From: Ischnura elegans
Lineage: Eukaryota; Arthropoda; Insecta; Odonata; Coenagrionidae
DNA: 64,000 bases
Direction of reading: 5' to 3'
Assembly (NCBI RefSeq): GCF_921293095.1
Contig: NC_060251.1
Span: 61,273,585 to 61,337,584 of the forward strand
Part shown: in pieces, positions 1-13,300 of the stretch
Layout: each line of letters begins with the position of its first letter
How positions within the stretch are numbered: position 1 is the stretch's first letter
Program-made: the position numbers and the translations under genes
The notes under the pieces: generated by a model
Told to the model about the DNA's origin: nothing
Database searches by the model: none
What the model saw: only the letters and a program-made list of their open reading frames with translations

Positions 1-1362
1 GCTCCGCATGGAAGTCTATATCCATCACCTCCCAATAGCATTCCTTCTCAGCTCTCTCCTGGACAGCAGGCGTCACCTGCTGGTTTGAAACCTCAACCAG
101 CACCATCAAATATTCCTTTGGGCTCAGCACCTGCTCTTATTCCTGCTCAGTCATCAAGTGGTCCATTCCCAGCCCAATCATCAGGGGACCAGGCTGTTAA
201 TAACCAGCCATCTTCTGGTCCTGTTCCCTCTCAATCCTTAGCAGGTCCAATGCCCCCTCAGCCTATGGCTGGATCAGGTCCGTTTCCTTCTTCCCATTCT
301 ATGGGTGGTCCAATTCCTCCTCAGTCCTCTGGTGGGCCAAATCCACCACAGTTATCAGGTGCTCCATTTCCTTCGCAGTCTTCTGCAGCTCCATTTCCCC
401 CCCAACCTCCAGGGGGCCCATTCCCACCGCAGCAGAAATCAGGGCAGTATCCTCCCCAATCATCTGCCGGTCCATTTTCCATGCAGCCATCGGCTGGGCA
501 GTATCCATCTCAGTCCTTATCTGGTCCCCTTCCTCCACAGCTGAGCACAAGGTCCTTTCCAACCATGACACCGGGTGGCCAGTTTCCTCCCAGACCTCCA
601 GCGGGTCCATATTATGGGCCTCAAGGCTCTGGTCCTATGCCACCACCCCAGTCCTCGGGCCCATTTTCCTCTCCATCTTCCGCCAGCGGTCCTTTTATGA
701 GTCAGCCCCCAGGTGGTGGTCCGCCATCATCAGCCTCGTTCCCTCCTTCCATTCCGAACCCTCCAATACAGTCATCCAGTTCCTACCCTCCTTTCTCTTC
801 TGCCACATCTCCTCCGTCGTCCTCAGCTCAGGTGCAGTCGCAGCCCTATCCCTCGTTCCCCTCCAATGCCCCTCCAAGCAGGCCACCCTTTCCCCAATCT
901 TCCAGTCAGCAGTACACACCTCCAATGTCCCAGCCCCAATTCCCTCCCTCCTCTGCGAGTAGCTCACTCTCCAGTCCTCCTGGGCCCTTCAACTCCCCTC
1001 CTGCCTATGCACAGTCTCCGCAGTATATGTCTGGTCCTCAACCCCCTCCCTCTTTGCACCCGATTGCACCCCCTGGGAGTAGTATGCCTCCTCGTCCCCC
1101 CATGCCTTCTCAGTATCCCCCGCGTCCTTCCTTCCCACCCGCAAATCAGCCCGGCAATTGGGCTCAGGCCAATGGCATTCCTAGCCAACTCCAAGCGGAG
1201 TCCATCACTCGTCAACCAGTGCCAAGTGGTGTGCCAATGTACCAGCAAGGGTCACAGCAGATGCCTCCAGGAATGCAGCAACCGTCTGGGATGGGTGGGA
1301 GTATGCAGCAAATGCCAATGAATGATACATCACAGCTTTCGAAGAGGTACTCTCAACCACAG
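1..1362 (+). CDS. Sec24AB: Sec24 exon 1 (partial): Pro/Ser/Gln-rich N-terminus
   Basis: It codes 454 residues in frame 1 with no start in view, so the ORF enters from the left edge. It consists of degenerate repeats of the form GPFPPQSS, typical of the disordered N-terminal tail of Sec24 A/B proteins. The donor is at CAG/GTGAGA (1363), phase 0. A TTG at 85 is an internal leucine, not a start. Confidence 0.93.
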
Positions 1363-4300
1363 GTGAGAATCAGTGCAAATTAACTCTTATAATGGAAGTA
1401 CCCAAGTATCAGCACTAGTTGATATTCGAACTTCTCTGTTTGATTGATAGTGAAATTTGAAGACATGTGTTGTAACTCAAGCATCTAATTGGCCTAAGTT
1501 TTCAAGATATTATCAATAGAAAGTTCTAATAAAGCACCTAGACTCATGCAACATACCACAATACTGCATTGGTAATATAGCTTCTTCTTTGCTATTTTAC
1601 GAACCTGGCAACAGGAGAAGAGTCTATGCGAGGAGCTCTACTAGGTACTGGTGTTTTGATGGTTGCATATATTTAGGGGTTTTGATAGCCCTTTCTATCG
1701 ATGATATCTTAGAAGGTCCATTGGATGCTTTAGTGAAATCACGTCTTAAAATTTCATTTTCCATAACACTGCAATATTTGAACATGATCTGGTGGTGACA
1801 CTATGGTACCTTCTCTTTTAAGATTCTAACAGTGAAGTATGACAGAACTGAGTTGTTTTTTGGTTAGGAGATTTGTAATGGGCCTGATAAGATGTCTCGT
1901 AATCCTATGCATTGTGCGTTCCACCAGAGAGTTGGTTTATAGGGTGTCCAGAGCCTGGGAAAACTGGAAGAATCAGGAATTGTGAGTGAGTTTTTAGTCC
2001 CTGGAAATGTGCATGAATTATTCATGAATTTTTGCTTTAAATGAATTTAGGAATTTCAATAATTTTATTTCAAATTCATTTCACACAAAATTTTGCCAGT
2101 ACAACATCCATTTTCTCGCCTAAAATGTGTTTGTCGTTATTGTAAGTGTAATGTCTAGCACACTTGACTCAAGTAAGATTCAAAAAACACGTATAGAATA
2201 TAATAGAATGCCAGGTGATGTCAACATCTACTTATGCAGGCAAAGCAGCATCTTGGCGTCCTTTGAATAAATTTAAATTTTAAATACAATGTGTGCAAAC
2301 TAACCTATTCCTTGTCCTTGTGAATACATAAATATAATGCGTTTTAAAAGCATTGAAGTAATTTTGGGTGTTTTAAAATTCTTATCCATTGCAGTAATCA
2401 CATAAGATCAACCTGGAATTTTGTAAAATTTCCCTGGAAAACCTGGAATTACACATGAAATTTTCTGCCTTGAATGACTGGACACCCTGGGCCTAGAAGT
2501 GCGTAGTTTTTTAAATTGGTAATATTTTTATTTTTTTTTATTTTTAGGCCGGATATCAACAACAGCAACAGCAGCAATATCAGCCGGGAGGATCTATCGG
2601 AAATACTGGTTCTGTTGATCGTATGTCATCCCAGTTTAGAGGCCTCTCAGTCACGAGGGATGGGTTCAACAAATTATGGGTATTTATAAGATATATTATC
2701 TTTCTGTTATATATTTATTTTGGATGCTTTCAATGGATATTTTGTAATATATGGTGAAGAACTCAAATGGTAATTTCCACACTTTCTAATTCAATATTCA
2801 ACAACCGACCATGGTTACAACACATTGTGCCATTTTCATTTTTACCTTGAAAATAGCATAATGTGTTGAAACCATCGTCGGTTGTTGAATATTGAATAAA
2901 AAAGTGTGGAAAATACAATTTGTGTTCTTCATCATGCATATAGCGAACTTCCACAAAATCAAGCCTGAAACGATTTTATAATACAAAAACAGTGAGTCCT
3001 CGTTCTACGTCACCCCGTTTAACGTCATTTCGCGATAACGTCATGAAAATTTTACGACCGTGATTCGTTTATCGCCCCTTCGCTTCGCGATAACGTCACG
3101 TATTTTAAATTTCGCGCGAGAAAAAAGGCAAAGTGGCAGGCGTTACAGGTTGTTTGTTTCGTGGGCGGTAATACGGTCAGTCTATTCAAAGTGTAAAACG
3201 GTGTGTATATTGTTAATTGCAATTACGGTTTTGGCAAATTTTAGCATCAGAGACATTTCCACGACAATGTCCAAGAAAACAATGTTCACAATTATTTTGG
3301 TTCCTGTTACTGCGACGATGTTTCAGCGATGATGATGCCCAGGCGACGCCCGCCCGCCTCAATTCGCAATTAAAACCATCTCTTCGATTTCATAATCCCA
3401 GTTTGCCCGCCCTTGCTCATTTGCGCCATTTTGATTTCGCTCCTGACCGGTCCGAAAAGAAGTTCTCGTAGCGAGGGTAGGGCCTATGGACCGGAGCACC
3501 GGATCCCCGGTCTGTAGCGTCTGGTAGCATTCATTGGACCGCACTATAGCGAAGCCGAAAAACAAATGCGGGAAGATACAAAAATGGAGAAGGATTTATG
3601 TCACTGCTGCTATTGTCGTCGATGAAGACAGGAACTCGTATTTATGCCATAGTTTGGCATTCCCATCGTAAAAAATGCCCCAGATATGATACGCTAAAAT
3701 TTTTTCGCATAGGAATTGTGAGGTCTAGGAACCGATATTCAATTTTTACATTGTTTTTATGGGATATTATGCTTCGATTAGCGTCATTTCGTTTATCGTC
3801 ACATTTTTCAGGAACGGTAGGTGACGTTAAACGAGGACTCACTGTATGGTGTTCACTTGAAATTAGGAAAAGCCTATATCTGGTAATCACCCATTTTAAT
3901 TAGGCATAATTGGTAAAAAAAATTAAATGTTACCTTGAATTACAAAGAAGGCATTGAATCAATTCACATCCAAATATTTCCTTTCTCGTTGGATTTAGGG
4001 GATAGGCAAATTCGATGACCCACACCTAGCCATTTATTAATTTTCTTTATCTGTCTAAATGGTTAGTCTCTCACATCCCCAAACTTAAACTAAAAATAGT
4101 TTAAAGCTAATTTTATTGTTATTCTATTGGGAAACTATGACCTCCTTTGGATAAAATAATTTAATATATGGATTCCTCCTAAAAATGGTTTAATGTGTAT
4201 ACATATTACACTTTACAGTCTCTAAATTGAATCCTGAATAAAAATGGTTGACTTTCTTTTCTTAGGGTGCTGATTGTTATGATCTCCTTCAAACACGTAA

Positions 4301-7300
4301 CATTCTTCCCCCTGATAAAGTGGAGCCTCCAAAGATACAGCTGCACCAGGAATATTTAGATGGAGTCAATTGTAGGCCAGAGTAAGTAAATAGAAACACC
4401 AGCACTTTTTATGCTTTACACGTTCCCTGCCGCGGACTTGTAGACGAATTCACCCATTGCGCTGACGTGTTTTTCTGTTTTCTTTTGTTTTAATACTTGT
4501 GTCTTTTCCATTTGAGTTTTCGTGTGCATTCGGCTATGCGCCCCGCGGCAGTCATGTCATATAAGCGGCACTGAAGTAGCTATGACTGACGGCGTGCTAT
4601 GAGCGGTCAAAAGAAAGACTCATTCTTCGGTCATTATGACCGAAGCGGTGCCTAGCGTGTTAAATTTTGTTGATGTCAAATTTGCCCTGGTTTTATCATG
4701 TCATCTTTTGATTGCAAGGGAAATAATCCTTACTGCTTAGATTTCAACGACAACAGCAAAGAAACCAAAATAATACAGTAGTTGAGGACTGATTGTAAAT
4801 TAATTCTGAGCTTTACACTGTCTGGTGTGGGAAATTAACTTCCAATACACTGTGCCACATATCATACAAGATTTGGGACTAAATATTATGTCTACATGAA
4901 CTAATTCATGTTCAGAACTGCCTTCCAAAACCAAATTGAATTGACTTAAGCAAACATAAAAACCATCTTAGATTTTACATATTTTTACAAATTTGAATTA
5001 GTGGATTTATTGAAAATTACAGAATACCAGCTAATTGTGTCTTCTACACCATAATGTATACATACTTTCATTTTGTTGATCCTCCTTAAGTCACTTAAAC
5101 TCCAGTAGAGTCACCTTTTTCCAGGAGATTTAGTGGATAACTGTTGGAGAGTATATGGAGAAATGCAGCGATTATTTGATCTTCAGAATTTATTTCGTGA
5201 AATGAATTATGTATTGCGAATATGAGTCTGTGTAACAAGAATTTGAAATTTGAATGGATTTTTAATCATCAAAAATTTTATTGTGAATTTAATGAAGTTA
5301 ATAGTTACTTAGGAATCATTATTTCTTATGATTTGAGTTGTTTAGTTAAATATTACCCAAAAATCCTAGGTATTTCTAAGCTAAAATTTCTTGCCCTGGC
5401 TTCTATATTTTCAAATTGTCGTCACAGAAGCTGTTAATTTTGTACTTATTGTTTTACAGTATATTTCGATGTACCTTGACCAAGATTCCTGAAACTAACT
5501 CACTCCTGCAGAAATCTAGGCTTCCTCTTGGAATTCTCATCCACCCATTTAAGGATGTTAACGTAAGTAATTTGTTGCTTCTGTGGGTAAAATACCTTAG
5601 AATCAGTAATTTAATGTGTTTTAATAATGTATGTATTTGTTTATGCAGTTCTTTATAAAAAATTTATCATTATTCTTGTAAACATTATAAACCATGTGTA
5701 TGTATGGATATGTGCCTGAAATTCACCATGAAAAACTCATTTGTTATATCTGGGATTTGAACCATCATCTCCACAAGTTTTATGTTAATATCTCACTTTT
5801 TATATGCAGGGCATTTCTGATGCTGAATAGCTGCTAAGTAAGGCTTTTTCTCTGACAATGGCTTAGTAAGCGACTGCTGTCTCTTGTGCCACAATGTGGA
5901 TGTGAGACATCAATACCTTGCTCCATAAACCCAGTCTGAAGTTTGCGTGTGAAGAAGAGGGCTTGGTGGTGTAACTAGTGGCATTCTAGATCAGCAATTG
6001 GGATATGTGGGTTCAAATCCCAGGCTAAGCCAAATGATTTTTTCATGACAAATTTCACCTTAAGTGTAAATGTGCACCTATGCATATGACTTTGTACGCA
6101 GTCAATTGTTGTATGAAGTGCTTAGAGAGAGGTAAATTTCTTTGCGCTACTTGTAGGGATGGTTGGATTGGATGCCACTGATACGAATATCGGTGGATAT
6201 TGCCCTCCACTGGATACTTCGGATCCAAATTTGCTGAAGAGTAGGATCTGGATCAGAAATTTTAAATTAATGCTTCAGTGAATGCATTCAATTCAATTCT
6301 CCATTTCTGGAGGAAAAATATTGGGTGAATGACTTTCTGGGCCTGAAGATGTCTGGATAAAATATTAAAATGTGTATGAAAATCTAAATAGCATTGCCTT
6401 GATCGCATGTATCCAGAAGAAACTTGAATAATTACTCCATTTTATAGCTGGCAATTTTAAAATGCATTTGGATCCGAAAATATCCGAAGATCCGATATCT
6501 GAAATCAAGTATCTGATCCGGATCTGTTTGGAAAAAATCCTGGATCCATCCATCCCTAGTTACATGTTTTTTACTGAGGGAAATTTCTTTTTGTTTAATA
6601 TTTAACACTTGCTAGTGCCAATCAAAATTTCATTTCAATCTAATAGTTTTGATTCTATTACTCATCTAAAACATCAAAATCATTTTTAAACACCTTGAGG
6701 AAGTGATTAAGGAATGCATGTTCTAATATGCAATTTAGATGGTGCCCAAGGAAAAGAAAATTCCTGTCTTACTCTTGCGATGTTTTGACAGTCATATCAG
6801 ATGGGAGCACTTTGTGCTTCTCTATTTTGTGTCAGCTTATAAAATGAATGTGTTGATTTCAGTAGAATATACAGTAAAACTTCGATTTTACGCACTTCGA
6901 TTTTACATCAAGTCTCGTTTTTACGCAGCGGCACTCAAGTCCGGCCGGAAAACATAGGGAATTGCAATGGTGAAACTTCGATTTTACATCTTTTCTTGAT
7001 TTTACGCAGTTTTTCGATTTTGCGCAGCATAATCCCAGCCCCTAAGAAGTCGCTAATCTTGATTTTACGCAGTTGTCTTTCGGCTTGTTTTGAAAATCCG
7101 ACTAGAGGAATATGCAGTTAGGTTATTATTTCGTCTCAATGAGTTGCAAAAATGAATACAGGAACCGTTGAAATGACATCGCGCTGTTGAGCGTGAAACT
7201 AAATACATCGCGAATCTAATTATTGCTTCCCCGTGAGCCCTCTCAGTAATATTTCAGGCTCCATTACGAACGCGAATGTCGCTCTTAGTTCAAATTCGCC

Positions 7301-10300
7301 GTAGAAGGATATCGAAACCTAAAACACACGGCAATCGCCGTGTATGCGTAACTACTTTTGATTAAGACATGATCGCTGGAGATATTAACATTATCACCTT
7401 TCGTTTATTATTCGACTTATTGATCGACGCTGTTTATATCCACAATTATGAGCTACGGAATATCTATTCCCAACGCAAGGCTTTCTAGAATTTTGCCAAC
7501 GCTATGTTTTCCGTCGCCCCAGCGAAATATAACCGCGAAATGATCACTCGAGTCGTTAAAAATACTCCCGTGCCAAAATTTTGGCTTCCAAGGTGATCCA
7601 GAAAAGATAGTCGTACTTCTAGTATGGACGTAAGTCGATGGTGATTCAACACGATGGTAAAAGCAGCCTGCATTGTCTCATTCCCAGGCTAACCCCACAT
7701 CTGCGGGACAAATGGAGGCGAGGGAAAATTGCTTGCGCTGCGCGCTTATCAGAACTGACTCAACTTGTATCTCATTGTCAGACGGTTTAAGTTAAACATG
7801 GTTGGAACTTGAATAGCTATTAGCTTAACTCCGCTAGGTGGCAAGCGTTTTAACGAAACGGGAGTTAATGCCCTCGGAGAATAACTCGCGTCGTCAATCG
7901 TCATGTAATCATTGAAGTCAAATTCAAGACGTGAGTGATAAGGCAGTCCCTTTAAACTCAGGAATGGCTTAGTACCATTAAATCGAAATACAAAAAGTGT
8001 CCGGTGTTGTTATCAGATATGGGGAAGCAAAATATTATGTGAAGCTGAGTCACACGGCTTGTGAGTCGAAGGTCCCGGCGCTGAATTCGCGGAAGAATGC
8101 CGACAGAGAAGCTATTCCCGGAAGAGTCAATCTACTAATGCTAAAATTTCATGGGGAAATGCTTTTTTAATGCATATAAATTATAAAGAAGGAAAAATTT
8201 TCAGGACTATTAGTCATTTTTTATTCATTACGGGCGGCATGACGGCAGTTGCGTGGTCATTTAAATAGCTCACTTTAAAAAAGTGATCTAAGCACCGGAA
8301 AAATCTGAATTTCCGAATATCCCGGGTCCTGTGTGCTCCGTATTATCTATGGTATGCTATTTGGAGGTAACCAACAACTTGGGTCATTAGCGCCATGAAG
8401 TAAGGGCTGGGGGGATAGGTACCCTATGTTGGCATTAGCCAGGTTGTAATGATAAGCTCAAAAGGGACCAGGACTTAACTTCCCATCTGATGGACAGAGT
8501 GGTGCACTGGAAGTGCCCTCCACATTAGACTCAAGTAGGGATAGGGCCATCTCTGATAAGTCTCTGCTACTGCCAGGACTTGAACCCAGGCCCACAGGGT
8601 GTAAAGCCTTTGTGATGTATTAGCAAAATTTTGCACCCTGTTAATGGGGTTAATTTGGATGACTATCCTCAGGTATCTCATTTCTTCAATCTCCAATCTT
8701 TGTTTGTCTGCTGGTGGTTAAACGAATATCCTGAAAACTGCTTCTAATGAGAATATTTTCGAAAATTAGCTTCTCTGCGACCATTTAGTATCACCATTCC
8801 GAAATTTCTCCTGGGTAACAGAAGTAATCTTAGTGCCAGAAAGCATTTCAACCATTTTGTTCAACCATACGAAACACTGTTCAGGAATGCAAAGTTGTTT
8901 CTCTTAAGGTAACACGTCATCTGTGGTGTTGCTTTTGAGTAAATAAGATTATTAGGCTTCATTTTCCGAGCAATAATGAGCTAGTGTTATCCTGAAAACT
9001 ATACTCCTCCTCAATACCAACTCTTGATTTTACACACTTTGATTTTACACAGTGCCCATATTTCGGTCCCTCCAACTGCGTAAAATCAAAGTTTTACTGT
9101 ATTTCCCAAGAGGCACTGGAAAACGCCTTTTTAAGTCCCCAATGTTGAGCGTTACTTCTTCAAAAAAATATATATTTCTGTTATCAACTTTTCAAGCATC
9201 ATTTGAATTCGGAAAAAAAGTGGTGTTAATTGATTCATTATATTTTATTTTGCAGAATCTTCCTGTTGTGCAGTGCAATATAATTGTCCGGTGTCGTGCC
9301 TGTCGGACATACATTAACCCATTTGTATATTTTGTTGACAATCGACGGTGGAAGTGTAATCTTTGCTTTAGGGTGAATGAGAGTAAGTAAAATTTCAATT
9401 TATGTGTTTAAAATTAAGGATGGGTTGGTTCCACTTTACTGTCAGTTCTGATTCTGGTTTGGTTTGTGGGATTGATTCTCAGTCTCAGTTACTGTTCCCA
9501 ATTCTTGGTTCTGGCTCTTAATCAAGTATTTCATTTTCATCTCTTAGATTTTAAAAGATAGTATAGATTTTGTTGAGTTATGAAGAAATAAGCTGCAAAC
9601 AACCTTTACAGTTATCTCACTTGTAATTGACGTACTTCGGCCCTGATGTTATTAATTTTGGATAAATGGCTTAAGTGTATTCATGGCATTTGTGAATATG
9701 CCAACTCCAATGTAATTTACTACACCTGGCATAGCTTTACATAATATATATGACTATGAAATTTAAATTTATTACCATTCCTGCTCGAGAATCTCCTCCC
9801 TTTGGACGATAATCAAATTCTTGTGTAAGTTTCCGTGGCAATGCTCATTGTGAATGGAAGATTCTGGGGTAATTGTGAATGTCACTCACAAAAAACAAAA
9901 GTGGCTGGAGAGCACAGAACCTTGCATTTGTCATTCCTAATTTCTTTTACATTTGACTCGTAGGACAATGAGGATATTATAATGCATAGAGGATTAGGAT
10001 TTAAGGAGGGACATAGTAGATGTAGAAATTTTACTGTAATTATGTTTTGCATTGTGTGAACTTCATGATAATTGGTATTTGAATGGATGATGGTGTAATG
10101 CGTTTTTATCATTATAACTTCTTTTTCTGATGATATAAATAATGTTTCAATTTTTTTTAAATTTTAGTGCCTGAGGAGTTTCAGTTTGATCCTGTGACGA
10201 AAACGTATGGTGATCCATCGAGGAGACCTGAAATTCGATCTTCTACCATAGAATACATCGCCCCTTCGGAATATATGGTAAAATTTTTCGTAGACAGTTT

Positions 10301-13300
10301 TTTGTTAATTTGTTGAAGCTTTTTTCCTGTTGCTAATTGCATGCGACTTATGAAAATCCAGAATGACTATAAATGTGTGGATTCCCAAAAAGAATCCAAT
10401 TTAAACAGGCCTTCCTAAAGTTTTTGGTGGCTAAGGTCTTTGCTGGAAATGCAACTCTCTGTGATATGTCAACTCTTTGTCAGCATTAGGCTAGCCAAAT
10501 GCCTTTGACCTAAATTTCATAGTATCATAATGCCTCACAGAGTAACATTTAAAATGGAGTTAGGGGCACTATGCTAGGTGAATGATCATGCTGAATGATC
10601 ACGCTGAATGATCACGTTATTCGTGAATGATATGTTATTATGAATATTCAAAGGATCGTGCAAGTAAAATAGAACATGTCCTAATTTTCGCTGAATGATC
10701 ATGCGAATGATATCAGTAACTGTGTGTAGTGGCCTTTATGCTGTTACATTAGGAAATTTATCATTGTCACAGCACTATCTTCTGTATTGTTTCCTAAAGA
10801 TTTGATATATTTATCTTGTGGAAAGTTTCATATCCCTGAGTCTTAGAACTGTTTCTGGGTTTCGAAAAACATTGTTTCTTCAGTGTCTTGAGTCTTCCAT
10901 TGCATCCGATCATGCACTTAATCTTAAAACTCATTTCTGTAATTCAACAAAATATCATTTCTGTTCTACATGCATACAATTTCTGCAAATAGCATTTCAA
11001 GAATGGGAGAGTAACTCATTATCCTCTATTATGCGTCATTGTTTACTTGTATTTTGGATGATGATGATTTTTGGCGTCCCCATTTTCACATGATGGATTA
11101 GAATGTTTATTGGGGTGCTTTCAGTTGAAATTTCCCAGTATGCATACATACAGAGGGCAAAAGTACAAATTTCTTTTATTGTGTTTAAAGTTTGTGAGTT
11201 AAAAGATTGCTTATCTTCACTGAAGTTTAGGGCATATACTTTTCATATGTAGATTTAGGTTTTGATGGCTTTTTGTCAAAATGAACGAGATAAATCTCAA
11301 AGTAATAAATTTCTGAATTTTGCCCTTGTCTTGAAGATTTTTCCCTTGTGAGTTGATGACCCAAATATCCATTGGCCCAAATAATTGGAATCTTCTGAAT
11401 TATTATTTTAATTAACATTAAAAAGAAGAACTTTGTGCTTTCCCATTAATATTTATTCACGACTATGGTTTCAACGTTAGACGTCAACATCAGGTACCTG
11501 ATGATGACGTCTAACGTTGAAACCATGGTCGTGAATAAATATTTATGTGAAAGCTCAAAGTTCTTTTTAATGTTAATTATGAATCGCTTTCACCAAGTTC
11601 CGCCTCAAACAATCAATTTTAATAGCTTTTTATATTGGTGATATTTTTCAAAATTGATTATATCATGAAGACACTTCTGTTATGAAATACATATCCTACT
11701 TTTTGTCAACTCTATAAAATACTTAGGAATGAAAATACACCAAGTGTTCATGGAATAGTTTGGTACACATTTACCTGAGTATTTGAATCACATCCAAGAG
11801 TTATTTTATTTTTCAATTGTTGGCTATTACTTTTGTGCAATAATTGCTGTAGCACCTATGATCATGAGTGATACTATTTAGGGTAGAGTATTACTGCTAA
11901 AAGTTGAAATTATGTGTTAATTTTAATGTATTGTATCTTTTTGTTGCGTAGTTACGACCTCCACAGGCTGCTGTATACCTCTTTCTGCTGGATGTGTCAT
12001 GTGGTGCTGTTGAAATAGGATATTTGAATTCTGTGTGTGATGTACTCTTTGAAGAATTATCCCAGCTTCCTGGAGATTCTCGTACACAAATTGGATTCAT
12101 TGCATATGATTCAGCCCTGCATTTCTTCGCCCTGGCGGATGGTCTCTCTCAACCTCAACACTTAGTAGTTTCTGATACAACTGGTAAGCTGGACCGTGAT
12201 GTATGTTTAGTGTATGAAATTGAGTTGAGAGATTGAAATCTGATGACTGTGTACAGTTTACCTTTGTAGAACATGGGCGTACCCAGTGGGGGAAGGAGGG
12301 GGCAGCTGCCCTCCCTAATTGCAAAAATCACATAAGTTTTTTGTAAAAATCAGGACTGATGGAAACGAAAGTTTTCAACAAATTTTCTTTGAACCCACAA
12401 AAAATGATATTAGTCAGGCTGCATTTTTAACCTCTGATTTCTGGATTTTTTCCACCCACCACAGTACTGTTGTCCTCGTCCTTTTTCCATTATATGTTTC
12501 CATTATGTGTTCCTATCCCTTTCTTTCCTTACCTGTGAATTTATTTGTATATTTGCACTTTAGGCGCCGTGTGAATGAATGAAGTAGTATGTATGTATAC
12601 TTCGAAATGTTCCTTGACGAGGTAAATAACATAAAAATATCCCAGGTTTGGCAGAATCACAGGACACAAAAAGATAAAAAAACACAGAACTAAATTTTCG
12701 GTGGTATACATCCACCTTCCTGAGCGTTATGTAGGAGACTGTAGGTAAATGATGAAAGATAGCTGAGGGAAGGGGAAATAGTGGGGAGGTAGGGTCCAAA
12801 GGGGAGGGGGAAGTGTGTGCTGAGGCAATTAAGAGATTATCGGTTAACATTTAAGCCAGGAGGAAGAAATGCTTTAAATAGCCATATGTAAGTTAATTCG
12901 ATGGAATTAAGTTTAAGTGGGTGGTCTGTGGGGGGAAGGGAGGCCAAAACTGAAACATTTTAACAATCATTGAATTGACGCTGACGAGTGGCCGCAAGTG
13001 AGAGGAAGTGCATGATGCCCTGTGGTTGTTGATCCTAAGGTGAGGTGGAGTTGAGGATTTGCTTATGGAAAAGGAGGGACAGTGTTGACATTGAATAAGA
13101 TAAACTACATTCTTGGAAGTACTGGAGGCCACAGGGGGTGGTGGTAGACAGGAGACGAGATGACTGGGGATAGGAGGGGTAAAAATTAACTCTATTTGCA
13201 TCCCACTGATATTAACTGGATGAATTGGTACTGATATCAGTGGATGATAGCTAATTACTTTTCTTTTTCTATTCTGTATGATTGAAAATGTTTATTTCTT

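Noticed and set aside
85..87. TTG as translation start of Sec24
   Set aside because: The frame is open upstream to base 1 with the same Pro/Ser-rich composition, so this is an internal Leu.
299..1321. Four additional open frames on both strands across Sec24 exon 1
   Set aside because: They overlap the low-complexity coding exon in other frames; the biased codons of the Pro/Ser/Gln repeats keep them open. They are shadows.
10578..10712. CRISPR-like array from the TGAATGATCA repeats
   Set aside because: Units are about 10 bp, irregular and without spacers of even length, in a eukaryotic intron.
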